A DNA stretch of 35,782 bases from the NCBI GenBank assembly GCA_903957805.1, contig CAJBQQ010000027.1, positions 1-35,782 of the forward strand, read 5' to 3'. This stretch comes from an uncultured Pseudomonadota bacterium (GTDB lineage Bacteria > Pseudomonadota > Gammaproteobacteria > Burkholderiales > Nitrosomonadaceae). Below the pieces are notes generated by a model, which ran no database searches, had not been told where the DNA came from, and saw nothing but the letters and a program-made list of their open reading frames with translations. The translations under genes were made by a program, and so were the position numbers. Below are positions 1 to 8,636 of this stretch, in pieces (the first letter of the stretch is position 1; the number at the start of each line of letters is the position of its first letter).

Positions 1-324
1 CCGCTGACCCGGACCGTGATGGTGCGTACGATGGTAGAGAACTCATCTCGTAAGCTAAAGCCCGATATGCTGGCGACCATGCATATTGTTGATAATCCGA
101 CTAAGAGTTTGGTGGTGCCGATATCGGCAGTGGTACGAGAAGCTAACCGTGATTATATTTTCCTATCTCAAGGTAATAATCAGTTCTTACGCATCCCTGT
201 CGAGCTTGGGCCAGAAGTTGCCGATATGCGTCCTGTAGTGAAGGGGGTTTCCCTAGGTCAGAAGATTGTGGTTGATGGTGCCTTTCACTTAGATAACGAG
301 CGGAAGCTCGCTGAACTGGAGTAG
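1..324 (+). CDS. RND efflux periplasmic adaptor subunit (HlyD/CzcB/CusB family), C-terminal fragment
   Basis: This is the last 107 codons of a membrane fusion protein; the 5' part lies outside the window. The reading frame is open from base 1 to the TAG at 322-324. The fragment shows the beta-barrel and membrane-proximal end typical of RND adaptors: a stretch reading KPDMLATMHI, then VVPISAVVRE, and near the end SLGQKIVVDGAF, which resembles the GLKxGDxVVVxGAF tail of the CzcB/CusB family. The protein would link the inner-membrane pump encoded just downstream to an outer-membrane channel. Only 2 bp separate its stop from the pump's ATG, so the two are almost certainly co-transcribed and translationally coupled. 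The outer-membrane channel gene is not in the window and may lie upstream. The family call is firm, but the substrate cannot be read from this fragment. Confidence 0.85.
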   Translation, partial: PLTRTVMVRTMVENSSRKLKPDMLATMHIVDNPTKSLVVPISAVVREANRDYIFLSQGNNQFLRIPVELGPEVADMRPVVKGVSLGQKIVVDGAFHLDNERKLAELE

Positions 325-326
325 CT

Positions 327-3300
327 ATGCTTGCCGCAATTGTGCGCGCCATGCTCAATCAGCGACTGCTAGTTGTAGTGGTCTCGCTTGGTCTGTGCGT
401 TGCCGGCGTGATCGCCACAAAGACCGTCTCGGTCGACGCTTTTCCTGATGTAACAAATATTCAAGTACAAGTCGCCACCGTTGCAGTTGGACGTAGTCCA
501 GAGGAGGTCGAGCGACTGGTTACGGTACCAATTGAGATTGCGATGACCGGCCTACCAGGTTTGGTTGAGATGCGCTCTATGAATAAGAGCGGACTATCTC
601 TCATCACGCTGGTATTTAACGACAAGACGGATGTCTACTTCGCTCGTCAGCTCGTGATGGAGCGATTGATCGAGGTATCTTCAAGAATGTTACCGGGCAT
701 TAGACCGGTACTCGGGCCAGTATCTACCGGTCTGGGAGAGGTATACCAGTATACGATTGAACACCCTGATGACGGTAAGCGCGAACTTACGTTCGATGAG
801 TTGATGGAGCGTCGCACGGTACAGGATTGGGTCGTGCGGCCGATGCTGCGCTCGATCAGGGGTGTAGCAGAAGTTAATTCGATCGGCGGCCATGTCAAGG
901 AGTACCAGGTTCTGGTTGACCCCAATCGGTTACGACACTATGACCTAACACTGGCGGCAATTGATCTGGCCCTTGCAAATAACAATGCGAATGCCAGTGG
1001 CAACATCCTGCCGACGGGTTCAGAGCAATATCTAATCCGTGGTGTTGGTTTGATCCGCTCATTAGACGACATTCGTAATATTGTTCTCAAGGAATTGGAG
1101 GGGGTACCTGTTTATGTGCGTGATGTAGCACAAGTGCAGTTTGGTGGTGAGGTCCGTCTGGGGGCCAGTATCAAGGATGGTTATACAGAATCTGTCACGG
1201 GCATCGTGATGATGCTACGTGGTGGTAATGCCAAGGATGTTGTCGGACGGGTCAAGGAGAAGGTTGCCGAGATCAATGATCGTGGGTTATTGCCTGACGG
1301 GCTTAAGATCGTACCCTTTTATGACCGGACAGATTTAGTGGATTCGGCATTGGGAACAGTCTACAGCACCCTAGTTGAGTCGTTAATCCTCGTGGTGGTG
1401 GTCTTATTTGTTTTCCTGGGTAATCTGCGGACCAGCTTGGTCGTATGCTCGACACTTGTCATCACCCCGCTGGTTACTTTTTTAGTGATGGATCAGCAAG
1501 GAATGCCGGCCAACCTGATGTCACTGGGTGGGCTAACGATCGCACTCGGAATGATGGTCGACCCTACTGTGGTGGTGGTGGAGAATATTTATCAAAAACT
1601 GAACTTGGCTCGAGGTACCGGCGCATCAAAGTTCGATATCATTGTGAAAGCGACCAGCGAGGTCGCCACGCCGGTTATCTTTGGTGTGATTGTGACAGTG
1701 CTCGTGTTCTTGCCGTTGATGACTCTGGAGGGGATGGAGGGCAAGATGTTCAGTCCTCTTGCAGTCACCATCGCCATTTCATTGATGGTGGCGCTATTTG
1801 TTTCAGTACTGCTATCACCGGTACTGAGCGCATATATCCTAAAGGGCGGATCGGATCAAGATACCAAGATCGTCGCGACCCTTAAGTCACGTTATCTGAT
1901 CTTACTCAATGCGGCCCTGGGAAATCAGAAGTCGACAATGATGATCGCGCTGGGATTACTCGCGATGGCATTCGTCTTGTTTCCATTCCTTGGTAAATCG
2001 TTCATTCCGATTATGAAAGAGGGTTCGATCACGCCGGTCATTATCCGGGTGCCATCGATTTCACTTGAGGATTCAGTCAAGCTGGAAACAGAAGCGATGA
2101 AACTGATTGCCGCTGTACCGGGAGTAAAGTTTGTGGTCTCCAAGCTTGGTCGCGGTGAATCACCTGCCGATCCAGCATCTCAGAATGAATCGGACCCGAT
2201 TGCAGTGCTTGACCTGGAGGAATCTGGTCGCACTCAGATTGAGATCGAGGAGGATATCCGAAAGACATTGAGGACGCTTCCTGGCGTTAATATAGTGATA
2301 GCGCAGCCGATCGAGCAACGAGTGGACGAGATGGTGACCGGGGTGAGATCACAGGTTGCGGTTAAGATTTTTGGTGATGATCTTGAAGAGCTACGGAAAT
2401 TATCTGAGCAGGTGGCTCGTATAGTTAAATCCACTCGAGGGGCTAGGGATCTTCGTATTGAACGATTATCAGGACAGCAGGAATTGACCATTGATATCGA
2501 TCGACGTGCGATCGCCCGTCATGGGCTCAACGTTGCTGAAGTAAACGAGCTCATTGCTACTGCAGTCGGCGGTAAGGCGGTCACCCAAGTATTTGAGGGT
2601 GAGCGTCGGTTTACGCTCTTGCTGCGTTATCCGCTACATTTCCGTAATGATGTCGAGGCCATCCGTGATCTCTTGCTGCGTCCTGTGGGTAATGCCGGTC
2701 CAGGCGGCCTAATTGCGCGCGGTGGCATACTTGTCCCACTGAGTGCTGTGGCGGATATCAAGGTGATCGATGGCCCAGCGGTGGTCTCACGAGAGTTTGC
2801 TAAACGTCGTGTAGTCGTTGGTGCCAATGTACATGATCGCGATCTGGGTGGTTTTGTTGCCGAATTGAAGGAGCGAACGGCTAAGGAGATGAAGCTCCCC
2901 CCTGGTTATTATTTCGAATGGGGTGGTCAGTTCCAGAATATGGAGCGCGCCATGTCGACACTCTCGGTGATCGTGCCGATTACACTTGCGCTGATTTTTT
3001 TCCTATTATTCATGTTATTTAATTCGGTCAAGCTCGCTACGCTGATCTTTCTGGCCTTACCATTTGCTTCGGTGGGCGGTGTTGTCGGCCTGTTCATTAC
3101 CGGTCAGTATCTATCGGTACCAGCATCGGTCGGATTTATCGCGGTCTGGGGAACATCCATATTAAATGGAGTGGTATTGATCGAGTTTATACGACAGCTA
3201 CGCTATGAAGGTCTGAGTGTGGCTGAGTCCGTGAAAAAGGGTTGTGAGCAGCGCTTCCGCCCCGTCATGATGACAGCTGCAACGACGATATTAGGATTGG

Positions 3301-3467
3301 CACCATTCCTATTTGCGAGTGGGTTGGGCTCCGAGGTGCAAAAGCCACTGGCCATCGTGGTGATTTGTGGATTAACGACCGCGACCCTGATGACGATGGT
3401 CTTAATGCCGATGCTGTACCGATGGTTCGATGATCAGCCTGTCGAGAAGCCTGAGTCTTTAGCTTAA
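327..3467 (+). CDS. RND efflux permease, heavy-metal (CzcA/CusA) type
   Basis: This is a full-length pump of 1046 residues, the usual size for the HME-RND family. The layout is one N-terminal transmembrane helix, a large periplasmic domain, six helices, a second periplasmic domain and six more helices. It would form the inner-membrane, proton-driven part of a tripartite exporter with the adaptor encoded upstream. The fourth-helix motif MVDPTVVVVEN carries D412 and E419, matching CzcA D408 and E415. The position of CzcA D402 is A406, as in CusA. In the periplasmic cleft, the segments matching the CusA methionine triad read TPVIIRVP and RVDEMVTG and lack those methionines, so Cu(I)/Ag(I) specificity is not supported. 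The metal or other substrate stays open. The start is the ATG 2 bp after the adaptor stop. Confidence 0.9.
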   Translation: MLAAIVRAMLNQRLLVVVVSLGLCVAGVIATKTVSVDAFPDVTNIQVQVATVAVGRSPEEVERLVTVPIEIAMTGLPGLVEMRSMNKSGLSLITLVFNDKTDVYFARQLVMERLIEVSSRMLPGIRPVLGPVSTGLGEVYQYTIEHPDDGKRELTFDELMERRTVQDWVVRPMLRSIRGVAEVNSIGGHVKEYQVLVDPNRLRHYDLTLAAIDLALANNNANASGNILPTGSEQYLIRGVGLIRSLDDIRNIVLKELEGVPVYVRDVAQVQFGGEVRLGASIKDGYTESVTGIVMMLRGGNAKDVVGRVKEKVAEINDRGLLPDGLKIVPFYDRTDLVDSALGTVYSTLVESLILVVVVLFVFLGNLRTSLVVCSTLVITPLVTFLVMDQQGMPANLMSLGGLTIALGMMVDPTVVVVENIYQKLNLARGTGASKFDIIVKATSEVATPVIFGVIVTVLVFLPLMTLEGMEGKMFSPLAVTIAISLMVALFVSVLLSPVLSAYILKGGSDQDTKIVATLKSRYLILLNAALGNQKSTMMIALGLLAMAFVLFPFLGKSFIPIMKEGSITPVIIRVPSISLEDSVKLETEAMKLIAAVPGVKFVVSKLGRGESPADPASQNESDPIAVLDLEESGRTQIEIEEDIRKTLRTLPGVNIVIAQPIEQRVDEMVTGVRSQVAVKIFGDDLEELRKLSEQVARIVKSTRGARDLRIERLSGQQELTIDIDRRAIARHGLNVAEVNELIATAVGGKAVTQVFEGERRFTLLLRYPLHFRNDVEAIRDLLLRPVGNAGPGGLIARGGILVPLSAVADIKVIDGPAVVSREFAKRRVVVGANVHDRDLGGFVAELKERTAKEMKLPPGYYFEWGGQFQNMERAMSTLSVIVPITLALIFFLLFMLFNSVKLATLIFLALPFASVGGVVGLFITGQYLSVPASVGFIAVWGTSILNGVVLIEFIRQLRYEGLSVAESVKKGCEQRFRPVMMTAATTILGLAPFLFASGLGSEVQKPLAIVVICGLTTATLMTMVLMPMLYRWFDDQPVEKPESLA

Positions 3468-3505
3468 TCTCAATTGTAATAAAGCCCCTTGCTGTCATAG
3501 TCTGT

Positions 3506-3520
3506 AACGATCCCATCGTT
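3506..3520. repeat. Small hairpin between the RND operon and argB
   Basis: A perfect 6-bp inverted repeat, AACGAT (3506-3511) and ATCGTT (3515-3520), is separated by 3 bases. It sits between the pump stop codon and argB. No T-tract follows, so it is at most a weak terminator or an incidental hairpin. TAAAAT at 3535-3540 resembles a -10 box for argB, but I found no convincing -35 at the right distance. Confidence 0.25.
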
Positions 3521-3564
3521 GCGGATTCCCGGTGTAAAATAGACTAAATTTACTGAGAGCAGTC

Positions 3565-4452
3565 ATGCCGTTGTCTCCATCCACCGCTAAAGAAAAGGCC
3601 AATATCCTGGCCGAGGCGCTGCCCTATATCCAGCGCTTTCATGGAAAGACCATTGTGATCAAGTACGGTGGTAATGCCATGACTGAGGAGAGCCTGAAGC
3701 AGGGCTTTGCCCGTGACGTGGTATTACTTAAGCTGGTGGGGATGAATCCCGTCATCGTTCATGGGGGTGGGCCCCAGATCAGCGAGATGCTCGAACGGAT
3801 CGGTAAGAAGGGTGAATTTGTTCAGGGTATGCGGGTCACCGATTCAGAGACCATGGATGTGGTGGAGATGGTTCTGGGAGGACTCGTTAATAAGGATATC
3901 GTTAGCCTCATCAACCGTCATGGTGGTCTTGCGGTCGGCCTTACAGGCAAGGATGGAGCTTTTATCCGTGCAAGAAAGATGCTGATCCCAGACAAAGAGA
4001 GGGCGGGAGAGTGGCTTGATATCGGGCAGGTGGGAGAGATCGAGAGTATCGATCCTGCGCTGATCGCGTTGCTTGATACACGCAACTTTATTCCAGTTAT
4101 TGCGCCAATTGGTGTTGGTATCAATGGCGAATCTTATAATATCAATGCGGATCTGGTGGCGGGTAAGTTGGCAGAAATCCTAAATGCAGAAAAACTGATC
4201 TTACTGACCAATACTCCGGGTGTACTGGACAAGAATGGCAACTTACTGACTGGACTCACGGCTCAGAGCGTTGACCAATTATTTGCAGATGGGACCATCT
4301 CTGGCGGCATGCTACCTAAAATTAGTTCAGCGCTGGATGCGGTGAAGGCCGGAGTCAGATCCTGCCACATCATAGACGGGAGGGTGGATCACGCACTGCT
4401 GCTGGAGGTGTTGACAGATGAAGGTGTGGGAACGCTGATCAAGGCGGAGTGA
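3565..4452 (+). CDS. argB: Acetylglutamate kinase
   Basis: ArgB phosphorylates N-acetyl-L-glutamate with ATP, the second step of arginine biosynthesis, in the cytoplasm. The 295-residue product is typical of the family. It has the N-terminal amino-acid-kinase signature IVIKYGGNAM with the phosphate-binding lysine, then HGGGPQI for acetylglutamate and phosphate binding, a Leu/Val-rich core, and near the C terminus SGGMLPKISSA, conserved in ArgB. An N-terminal extension of about 20 residues before the kinase fold (EKANILAEALPYIQRFHGK) is like that of the arginine-inhibited hexameric enzymes, so feedback inhibition by arginine is likely but inferred. The ATG at 3565 has GAGAG about 5 bases upstream. 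The next gene, slmA, follows after 61 bp; the same pairing is known in other betaproteobacteria. Confidence 0.97.
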   Translation: MPLSPSTAKEKANILAEALPYIQRFHGKTIVIKYGGNAMTEESLKQGFARDVVLLKLVGMNPVIVHGGGPQISEMLERIGKKGEFVQGMRVTDSETMDVVEMVLGGLVNKDIVSLINRHGGLAVGLTGKDGAFIRARKMLIPDKERAGEWLDIGQVGEIESIDPALIALLDTRNFIPVIAPIGVGINGESYNINADLVAGKLAEILNAEKLILLTNTPGVLDKNGNLLTGLTAQSVDQLFADGTISGGMLPKISSALDAVKAGVRSCHIIDGRVDHALLLEVLTDEGVGTLIKAE

Positions 4453-4513
4453 TAAATTCTTCGATATTGGTCTCTGAATTTATAGAAGAATCCTTTAAGC
4501 AGACAAGAAACTC

Positions 4514-5110
4514 ATGGCAAATAAGCCCGGTGAAAGAAAGCTTCAGATCCTGCAGGTCCTGGCCGAGATGCTCGAGAATCCTCGTGCGGAGAGGATCACG
4601 ACCGCATCCCTAGCGGCCAAGCTCGAAGTGTCCGAGGCAGCCCTTTACCGACACTTCGCTAGTAAGGCTCAGATGTTTGAAGGGCTAATCGATTTCATTG
4701 AGCAGACTCTGTTTAGCCTCATCAATAAACTCATTGCTGATGAGAAGGATGGGGTCCGGCAGATTGATGGAATGCTGTCACTGTTATTGGGCTTTGCTAA
4801 GAAGAATCCCGGTATGACCAGGGTACTGATCGGAGATGCTCTGGTAAACGAGAATGATCGTCTGCAGGTACGGATTAATCAGCTTCACGACCGTCTCGAG
4901 GCGACGTTGAAACAGGCGTTACGCTTCTCTGCTGGTGAGGGGGAGATTGGATCCGGTCAGGATGCAGGGGCCCAAGCGAATCTAATGATGTGTTACGTTA
5001 TCGGTCGCTGGCACCAGTTTGCCAAGAGCGGTTTCAAGCGCGACCCGCTGGAGTATTGGGAGCTGCAGAGACAAGAATTGTTATCCGGTGGTCATAATTC
5101 AGGTCGTTAG
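4514..5110 (+). CDS. slmA: Nucleoid occlusion factor SlmA (TetR family)
   Basis: The 198-residue TetR-type protein is the same length as E. coli SlmA and alignable along its whole length from memory. The N-terminal helix-turn-helix (about residues 26-55) contains RITTASLAAKLEVSEAALYR, followed by HFASKAQMFEGLIDFIE, very close to the SlmA recognition region. The middle has LLLGFAKKNPGMTRVLIGDAL and DRLQVRINQLHDRLEA, both characteristic of SlmA rather than generic TetR repressors. SlmA binds chromosomal SBS sites and blocks FtsZ ring assembly over the nucleoid. The gene follows argB by 61 bp on the same strand and converges on moeB, with which it shares its last 4 bases. The Shine-Dalgarno sequence is weak (AAGAAA before the ATG). 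Confidence 0.9.
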   Translation: MANKPGERKLQILQVLAEMLENPRAERITTASLAAKLEVSEAALYRHFASKAQMFEGLIDFIEQTLFSLINKLIADEKDGVRQIDGMLSLLLGFAKKNPGMTRVLIGDALVNENDRLQVRINQLHDRLEATLKQALRFSAGEGEIGSGQDAGAQANLMMCYVIGRWHQFAKSGFKRDPLEYWELQRQELLSGGHNSGR

Positions 5111-5874
5111 CTTGTCTGTTCCATTTCCTTTACACCGCATAACGGGCATGAGGGATCTTTTTTCAGTGTGACCGAGCGCCATCTCATCGTCAGGCCATCG
5201 AGTAGTAGCAGACGGCCACTCAGAGTCTCCCCAAACCCAATGAGTATCTTGAGTGCCTCCGCCGCTTGCGTGCATCCGATGATGCCGGTCATTGGTGCAA
5301 ATACTCCCATCACCGAGCACTGCATATCTTCATCCTCACCATCGGTGGGGAATAGGCAGTGATAACACGGGCTATCACGATGACGAAAATCAAAGACGGT
5401 GACCTGGCCCTCAAAACGCACAGCTGCACCTGATACGAGAGGCTTTCTATTGCTAAAGCAGGCCCTGTTCAGTGCGTGACGAGTGCTGAAGTTGTCACTT
5501 GCATCTAGCACCACATCAGATTCTAAGACGAGTCTGTTCAGGCTATCCTGATCGACACGCTCGTGCAGTGCGACTACATTTACTTCCGGATTGATGTCTG
5601 AAAGGGTTCTCTTTGCGGATTCGACCTTGGGGATGCCGACCGCGGCAGAGTGATGAATGATCTGTCTTTGAAGGTTGGTGAGATCGACCATGTCATGGTC
5701 GCACAGGGTAATCTTACCTATACCGCTTGCAGCTAGATACATCGCAGCTGGGGAGCCTAGCCCCCCAGCACCGATGATGAGTGCATGTGACTGGAGTAGT
5801 TTTCCCTGCCCCTCAATGCCAATCTGAGGGAGCAGGATGTGGCGACTATAGCGCAGCAACTGGTTATCATTCAT
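5107..5874 (-). CDS. moeB: Molybdopterin-synthase adenylyltransferase MoeB / ThiF-HesA family E1-like enzyme
   Basis: This 255-residue E1-like protein adenylates the C-terminal glycine of a ubiquitin-like sulfur carrier (MoaD or ThiS). The nucleotide-binding loop IIGAGGLGSPAAMYLA spans residues 33-48, followed by the acidic CDHDMVDLTNLQRQ segment and the DASDNFSTRHALN region (about 124-136). Two Cys pairs, C170/C173 and C243/C246, form the structural zinc site. The MoeB/ThiF cysteine is present at C186 in the sequence MQCSVMGVFAP. MoeB, ThiF and HesA cannot be separated by these motifs; no moaD, thiS or thiG lies in the window. It is the last gene of the minus-strand gpmA-envC-ctpA-moeB run, 40 bp after ctpA, and its tail overlaps slmA by 4 bp. 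Confidence 0.85.
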   Translation of the reverse strand: MNDNQLLRYSRHILLPQIGIEGQGKLLQSHALIIGAGGLGSPAAMYLAASGIGKITLCDHDMVDLTNLQRQIIHHSAAVGIPKVESAKRTLSDINPEVNVVALHERVDQDSLNRLVLESDVVLDASDNFSTRHALNRACFSNRKPLVSGAAVRFEGQVTVFDFRHRDSPCYHCLFPTDGEDEDMQCSVMGVFAPMTGIIGCTQAAEALKILIGFGETLSGRLLLLDGLTMRWRSVTLKKDPSCPLCGVKEMEQTS

Positions 5875-5914
5875 ATCTGTGACGCGATCAACCCAGCAGT
5901 CACCGCCAGTATGG

Positions 5915-7351
5915 TCAGTTGCCGTTTTCTGTAGTTTTCTTTTCTGGTTCTGGAACGATACCCTTGAGGCGGTTCATCGCCTGCGTCAGCAGTAAGTCAC
6001 TGCTCGATCCAAACTCCATCGGAAGGTTAGGTTTTTTGCTGCTCTCATCCTCATCCTCAGGCTTGACGGGTGTCTTGATTGCAGGCTTTGGAGCGGCCTT
6101 TACTACCTCAGGAGGCACAGTCTTATCGACCTTTCCGTTACTCAGGTGGCGATCCAGATCGGCTTCGCGCAGACGCGAAGATTCATCCTTTGCTGAGGCA
6201 TCAGCAATATCTGGGGTAATTCCCTTGGCCTGGATGGATTGTCCGTTGGGTGTGTAATACCGTGCAGTGGTCAGCTTGATGGCGGTATTGTTGCCAAGAG
6301 GTAGTATCGTTTGTACTGATCCCTTACCGAATGTCTGGGTACCCATTACGACAGAACGTTTATGATCTTGTAATGCACCCGCGACAATTTCAGATGCAGA
6401 GGCAGATCCAGCATTTACCAGCGTGACCATGGGAACGGTCTTGATCTCTGGTGGCAATCCCTTCAGATAGTCACCTTTAGAGTCACGCAAATAAAACTCG
6501 GGGCTGGCCTTAAGTCTCATCTTGGCATCATCGGTTCGTCCATCGGTATACACCACGAGTGAGTCAGATGGTAAGAAGGCGGCAGACACCGCAACCGCAC
6601 CATTTAACAGTCCGCCCGGGTTGTTACGCATATCCAGAACTAGCCCCTTCATCGGTACTGTGCTCTCTTTAAAAAGCTTATCGATTGCCTTGGCAAGATT
6701 CTCGCCGGTTTGCTCCTGAAATTGGGTGATACGAATATACGCATAGCCAGGCTCAATCAATTTCGATTTGACGCTCTGAATCTTAATGATGGCCCGTGTC
6801 AGCGTAAATATCAGTGGCTTATTCTCACCCTTACGAGATACCGTGATACTGATCGGGGTATTCGGTTTCCCACGCATGCGCTTGATTGCATCGCTTAAAG
6901 ATAGGCCCTTGACCGCGGTATCGTCTAGCTTGACGATCAGATCGCCGGTCTTAATACCTGCTCGGAATGCGGGGGTATCTTCAATGGGTGAGATCACCTT
7001 AACAAATCCATCCTCCATGGTGACCTCAATGCCCAGTCCACCGAACTCGCCCTGAGTACCGATCTGAAGTTCCTTGTAGGCCTCTATATCAAGATAGGCA
7101 GAGTGGGGGTCAAGTCCGGTCAGCATTCCGCTGATGGCTTCATTGATGAGCTTCTTGTCCTCTACCGGTTCAACATAGTCACTCTTGATACGACCGAATA
7201 CCTCGGTAAAGGCGCGTAACTCTTCAACCGGAAGTGGGCGCAGAACTTCTTTTGTATCCTTGTTGGCCACCGCAGAAAAGTTAAGGCTGAGCATCACGCC
7301 TGCGACAGCGCCCACAAGGATCAATCCAAATTGTTGCATCTTGTTGCGCAT
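5915..7351 (-). CDS. ctpA: Carboxy-terminal processing protease (S41 family, CtpA)
   Basis: This is a periplasmic serine protease of 478 residues. An N-terminal hydrophobic segment (about 8-25) acts as signal or anchor. A PDZ domain follows (about 100-175, with GEFGGLGIEV and GIKTGDLIVKLD), then the S41 catalytic core. The Ser/Lys dyad can be placed by comparison with E. coli Prc (S430, D441, K455): here S318 in GSASASEI, D329 in ALQDH and K343 in TFGKGSVQ, with identical spacing. The C-terminal tail (about 400-478) is Pro/Lys/Glu-rich and low in complexity. CtpA proteases trim exported proteins and, in several bacteria, degrade peptidoglycan hydrolases. Its place directly after envC, a hydrolase activator, fits a cell-wall role. 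The ATG at 7351 has GGAGAG just upstream. Confidence 0.95.
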   Translation of the reverse strand: MRNKMQQFGLILVGAVAGVMLSLNFSAVANKDTKEVLRPLPVEELRAFTEVFGRIKSDYVEPVEDKKLINEAISGMLTGLDPHSAYLDIEAYKELQIGTQGEFGGLGIEVTMEDGFVKVISPIEDTPAFRAGIKTGDLIVKLDDTAVKGLSLSDAIKRMRGKPNTPISITVSRKGENKPLIFTLTRAIIKIQSVKSKLIEPGYAYIRITQFQEQTGENLAKAIDKLFKESTVPMKGLVLDMRNNPGGLLNGAVAVSAAFLPSDSLVVYTDGRTDDAKMRLKASPEFYLRDSKGDYLKGLPPEIKTVPMVTLVNAGSASASEIVAGALQDHKRSVVMGTQTFGKGSVQTILPLGNNTAIKLTTARYYTPNGQSIQAKGITPDIADASAKDESSRLREADLDRHLSNGKVDKTVPPEVVKAAPKPAIKTPVKPEDEDESSKKPNLPMEFGSSSDLLLTQAMNRLKGIVPEPEKKTTENGN

Positions 7352-7382
7352 TACACTCTCTCCAGACTTGTATTGTTGCCAA

Positions 7383-8555
7383 TCATTTTATTTTGACCCA
7401 GTTCAAGGGGTCAAACGGTTTCCCTTGATGGCGCAGTTCAAAGTATAAACCGGAATCCGCATTGCCGCCGCTGTTTCCTACTGCGGCAATGGTATCGCCG
7501 CTATTTACAGAGTCACCCACCCGCTTATGAATAGACTCATTATTGCCATAGAGGCTCATGTAACCCGACCCATGATCAACGATCATGAGATTTCCGAAGC
7601 CCCTTAACCAGTCCGCAAATACGACACGACCGGCTGCAATGGACTTGACCTCTTCACCGCTGGATGCGCGAATGAATAGACCCTTCCATGTCATCCCGCC
7701 ATCAGATCTTCGGCTACCAAACCGGTTGATTAGTTCCCCCCTAATCGGCAGACTCAAGCGACCCTTGAGTGCCGCGAATGGGTTTCCATCTGTGGATGCA
7801 TCGGGTAGTCTGCTATTACTCAGTGTTGATACTCTATTTTTTTGAGCGAGCAGCTTACCGATTCTCTCAACCAGACGGGAGAGCCTCTCTTCGTCGCGTT
7901 TGAGCTTGCTTATCTCTTGCCTCTGCTGTTCAACTTGGAGAGAGATGTTCGCGAGTAGTTTTTTATGCCCTGCTTTTTCCTGTTCTAGATGCTTCTTCTG
8001 CTTGGCCTGTTCAGCCCGAATGGCTGCAATCTCTAGGCTTTTATTGTGGCTCTCACGGGTGAGTTCATCAAGCTGCTCAAGGCTGGTTCTGAGTGCATTA
8101 ATACTCTCTATATGCGCTCGTGAGAGATAGTTGTAGTAGTGCAGTTCACGCGCAATCAGATTCGGATCTTGTTGATTTAGAAGCAGACGTAGATACTCAT
8201 GCTGCCCCCCAACGTATTGACGGTAGAGTAACTTGGCAAGCTGAAGCTGTTGCCTGTCGATATCGCTCTTGACCGTATTGGACCGGGTTTGTAGCTGGCT
8301 GAGTGAGCCATTGGCCGCTCGCTGCTCCTGAGCCAGCTCGGCCAACTTCCGGCTTGCGCCGCTGATGGCTTGCTCTGATTCACGTAATGCATCCGCCGCT
8401 TCAGATCTGGACTCTTCCTTACTTGCCAGGTCTTTCTGTAGCGCATCAATGCGTTGTCGGAGTTGCTTTAGATCCTCTGGACTGCTTTTAGGAGGGGCTG
8501 CATGGATTGGGTACGACAGCAGTAGGACGCAGGGCAGAATGAATTTTAAAAGCAT
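7383..8555 (-). CDS. envC: Murein hydrolase activator EnvC (coiled coil plus degenerate LytM domain)
   Basis: EnvC works in the periplasm to activate amidases that split septal peptidoglycan during division. I start it at the ATG at 8555 (390 residues), which has AAGGAG 9 bases upstream and opens a clean signal peptide (MLLKFILPCVLLL, cleavage after YPIHA). A TTG 39 bp further upstream has neither. After the signal comes a long coiled coil (about 25-240, rich in Gln, Glu, Lys and Arg), then a LytM/peptidase M23 fold (about 275-385). The zinc ligands are lost: the usual HxxxD reads WKGLF and the HxH segment reads YFELR. This is typical of EnvC activators as opposed to active LytM endopeptidases. 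It lies 31 bp before ctpA and downstream of gpmA on the same strand. Confidence 0.9.
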   Translation of the reverse strand: MLLKFILPCVLLLSYPIHAAPPKSSPEDLKQLRQRIDALQKDLASKEESRSEAADALRESEQAISGASRKLAELAQEQRAANGSLSQLQTRSNTVKSDIDRQQLQLAKLLYRQYVGGQHEYLRLLLNQQDPNLIARELHYYNYLSRAHIESINALRTSLEQLDELTRESHNKSLEIAAIRAEQAKQKKHLEQEKAGHKKLLANISLQVEQQRQEISKLKRDEERLSRLVERIGKLLAQKNRVSTLSNSRLPDASTDGNPFAALKGRLSLPIRGELINRFGSRRSDGGMTWKGLFIRASSGEEVKSIAAGRVVFADWLRGFGNLMIVDHGSGYMSLYGNNESIHKRVGDSVNSGDTIAAVGNSGGNADSGLYFELRHQGKPFDPLNWVKIK

Positions 8556-8636
8556 CTTCAGCAACTCCTTACGGAGATACGGGGATGTTTTCAATCGTTA
8601 TTACGCCAGGAGAGGGTCATGAGAGGAGATTAAGCT

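Noticed and set aside
1445..1885. 146-codon plus-strand frame inside the RND pump gene
   Set aside because: Out-of-frame shadow of the pump; no ribosome site and no family motif.
7383..8594. Earlier TTG start for envC at 8594
   Set aside because: It adds 13 residues before the signal peptide; the ATG at 8555 has AAGGAG at good spacing.
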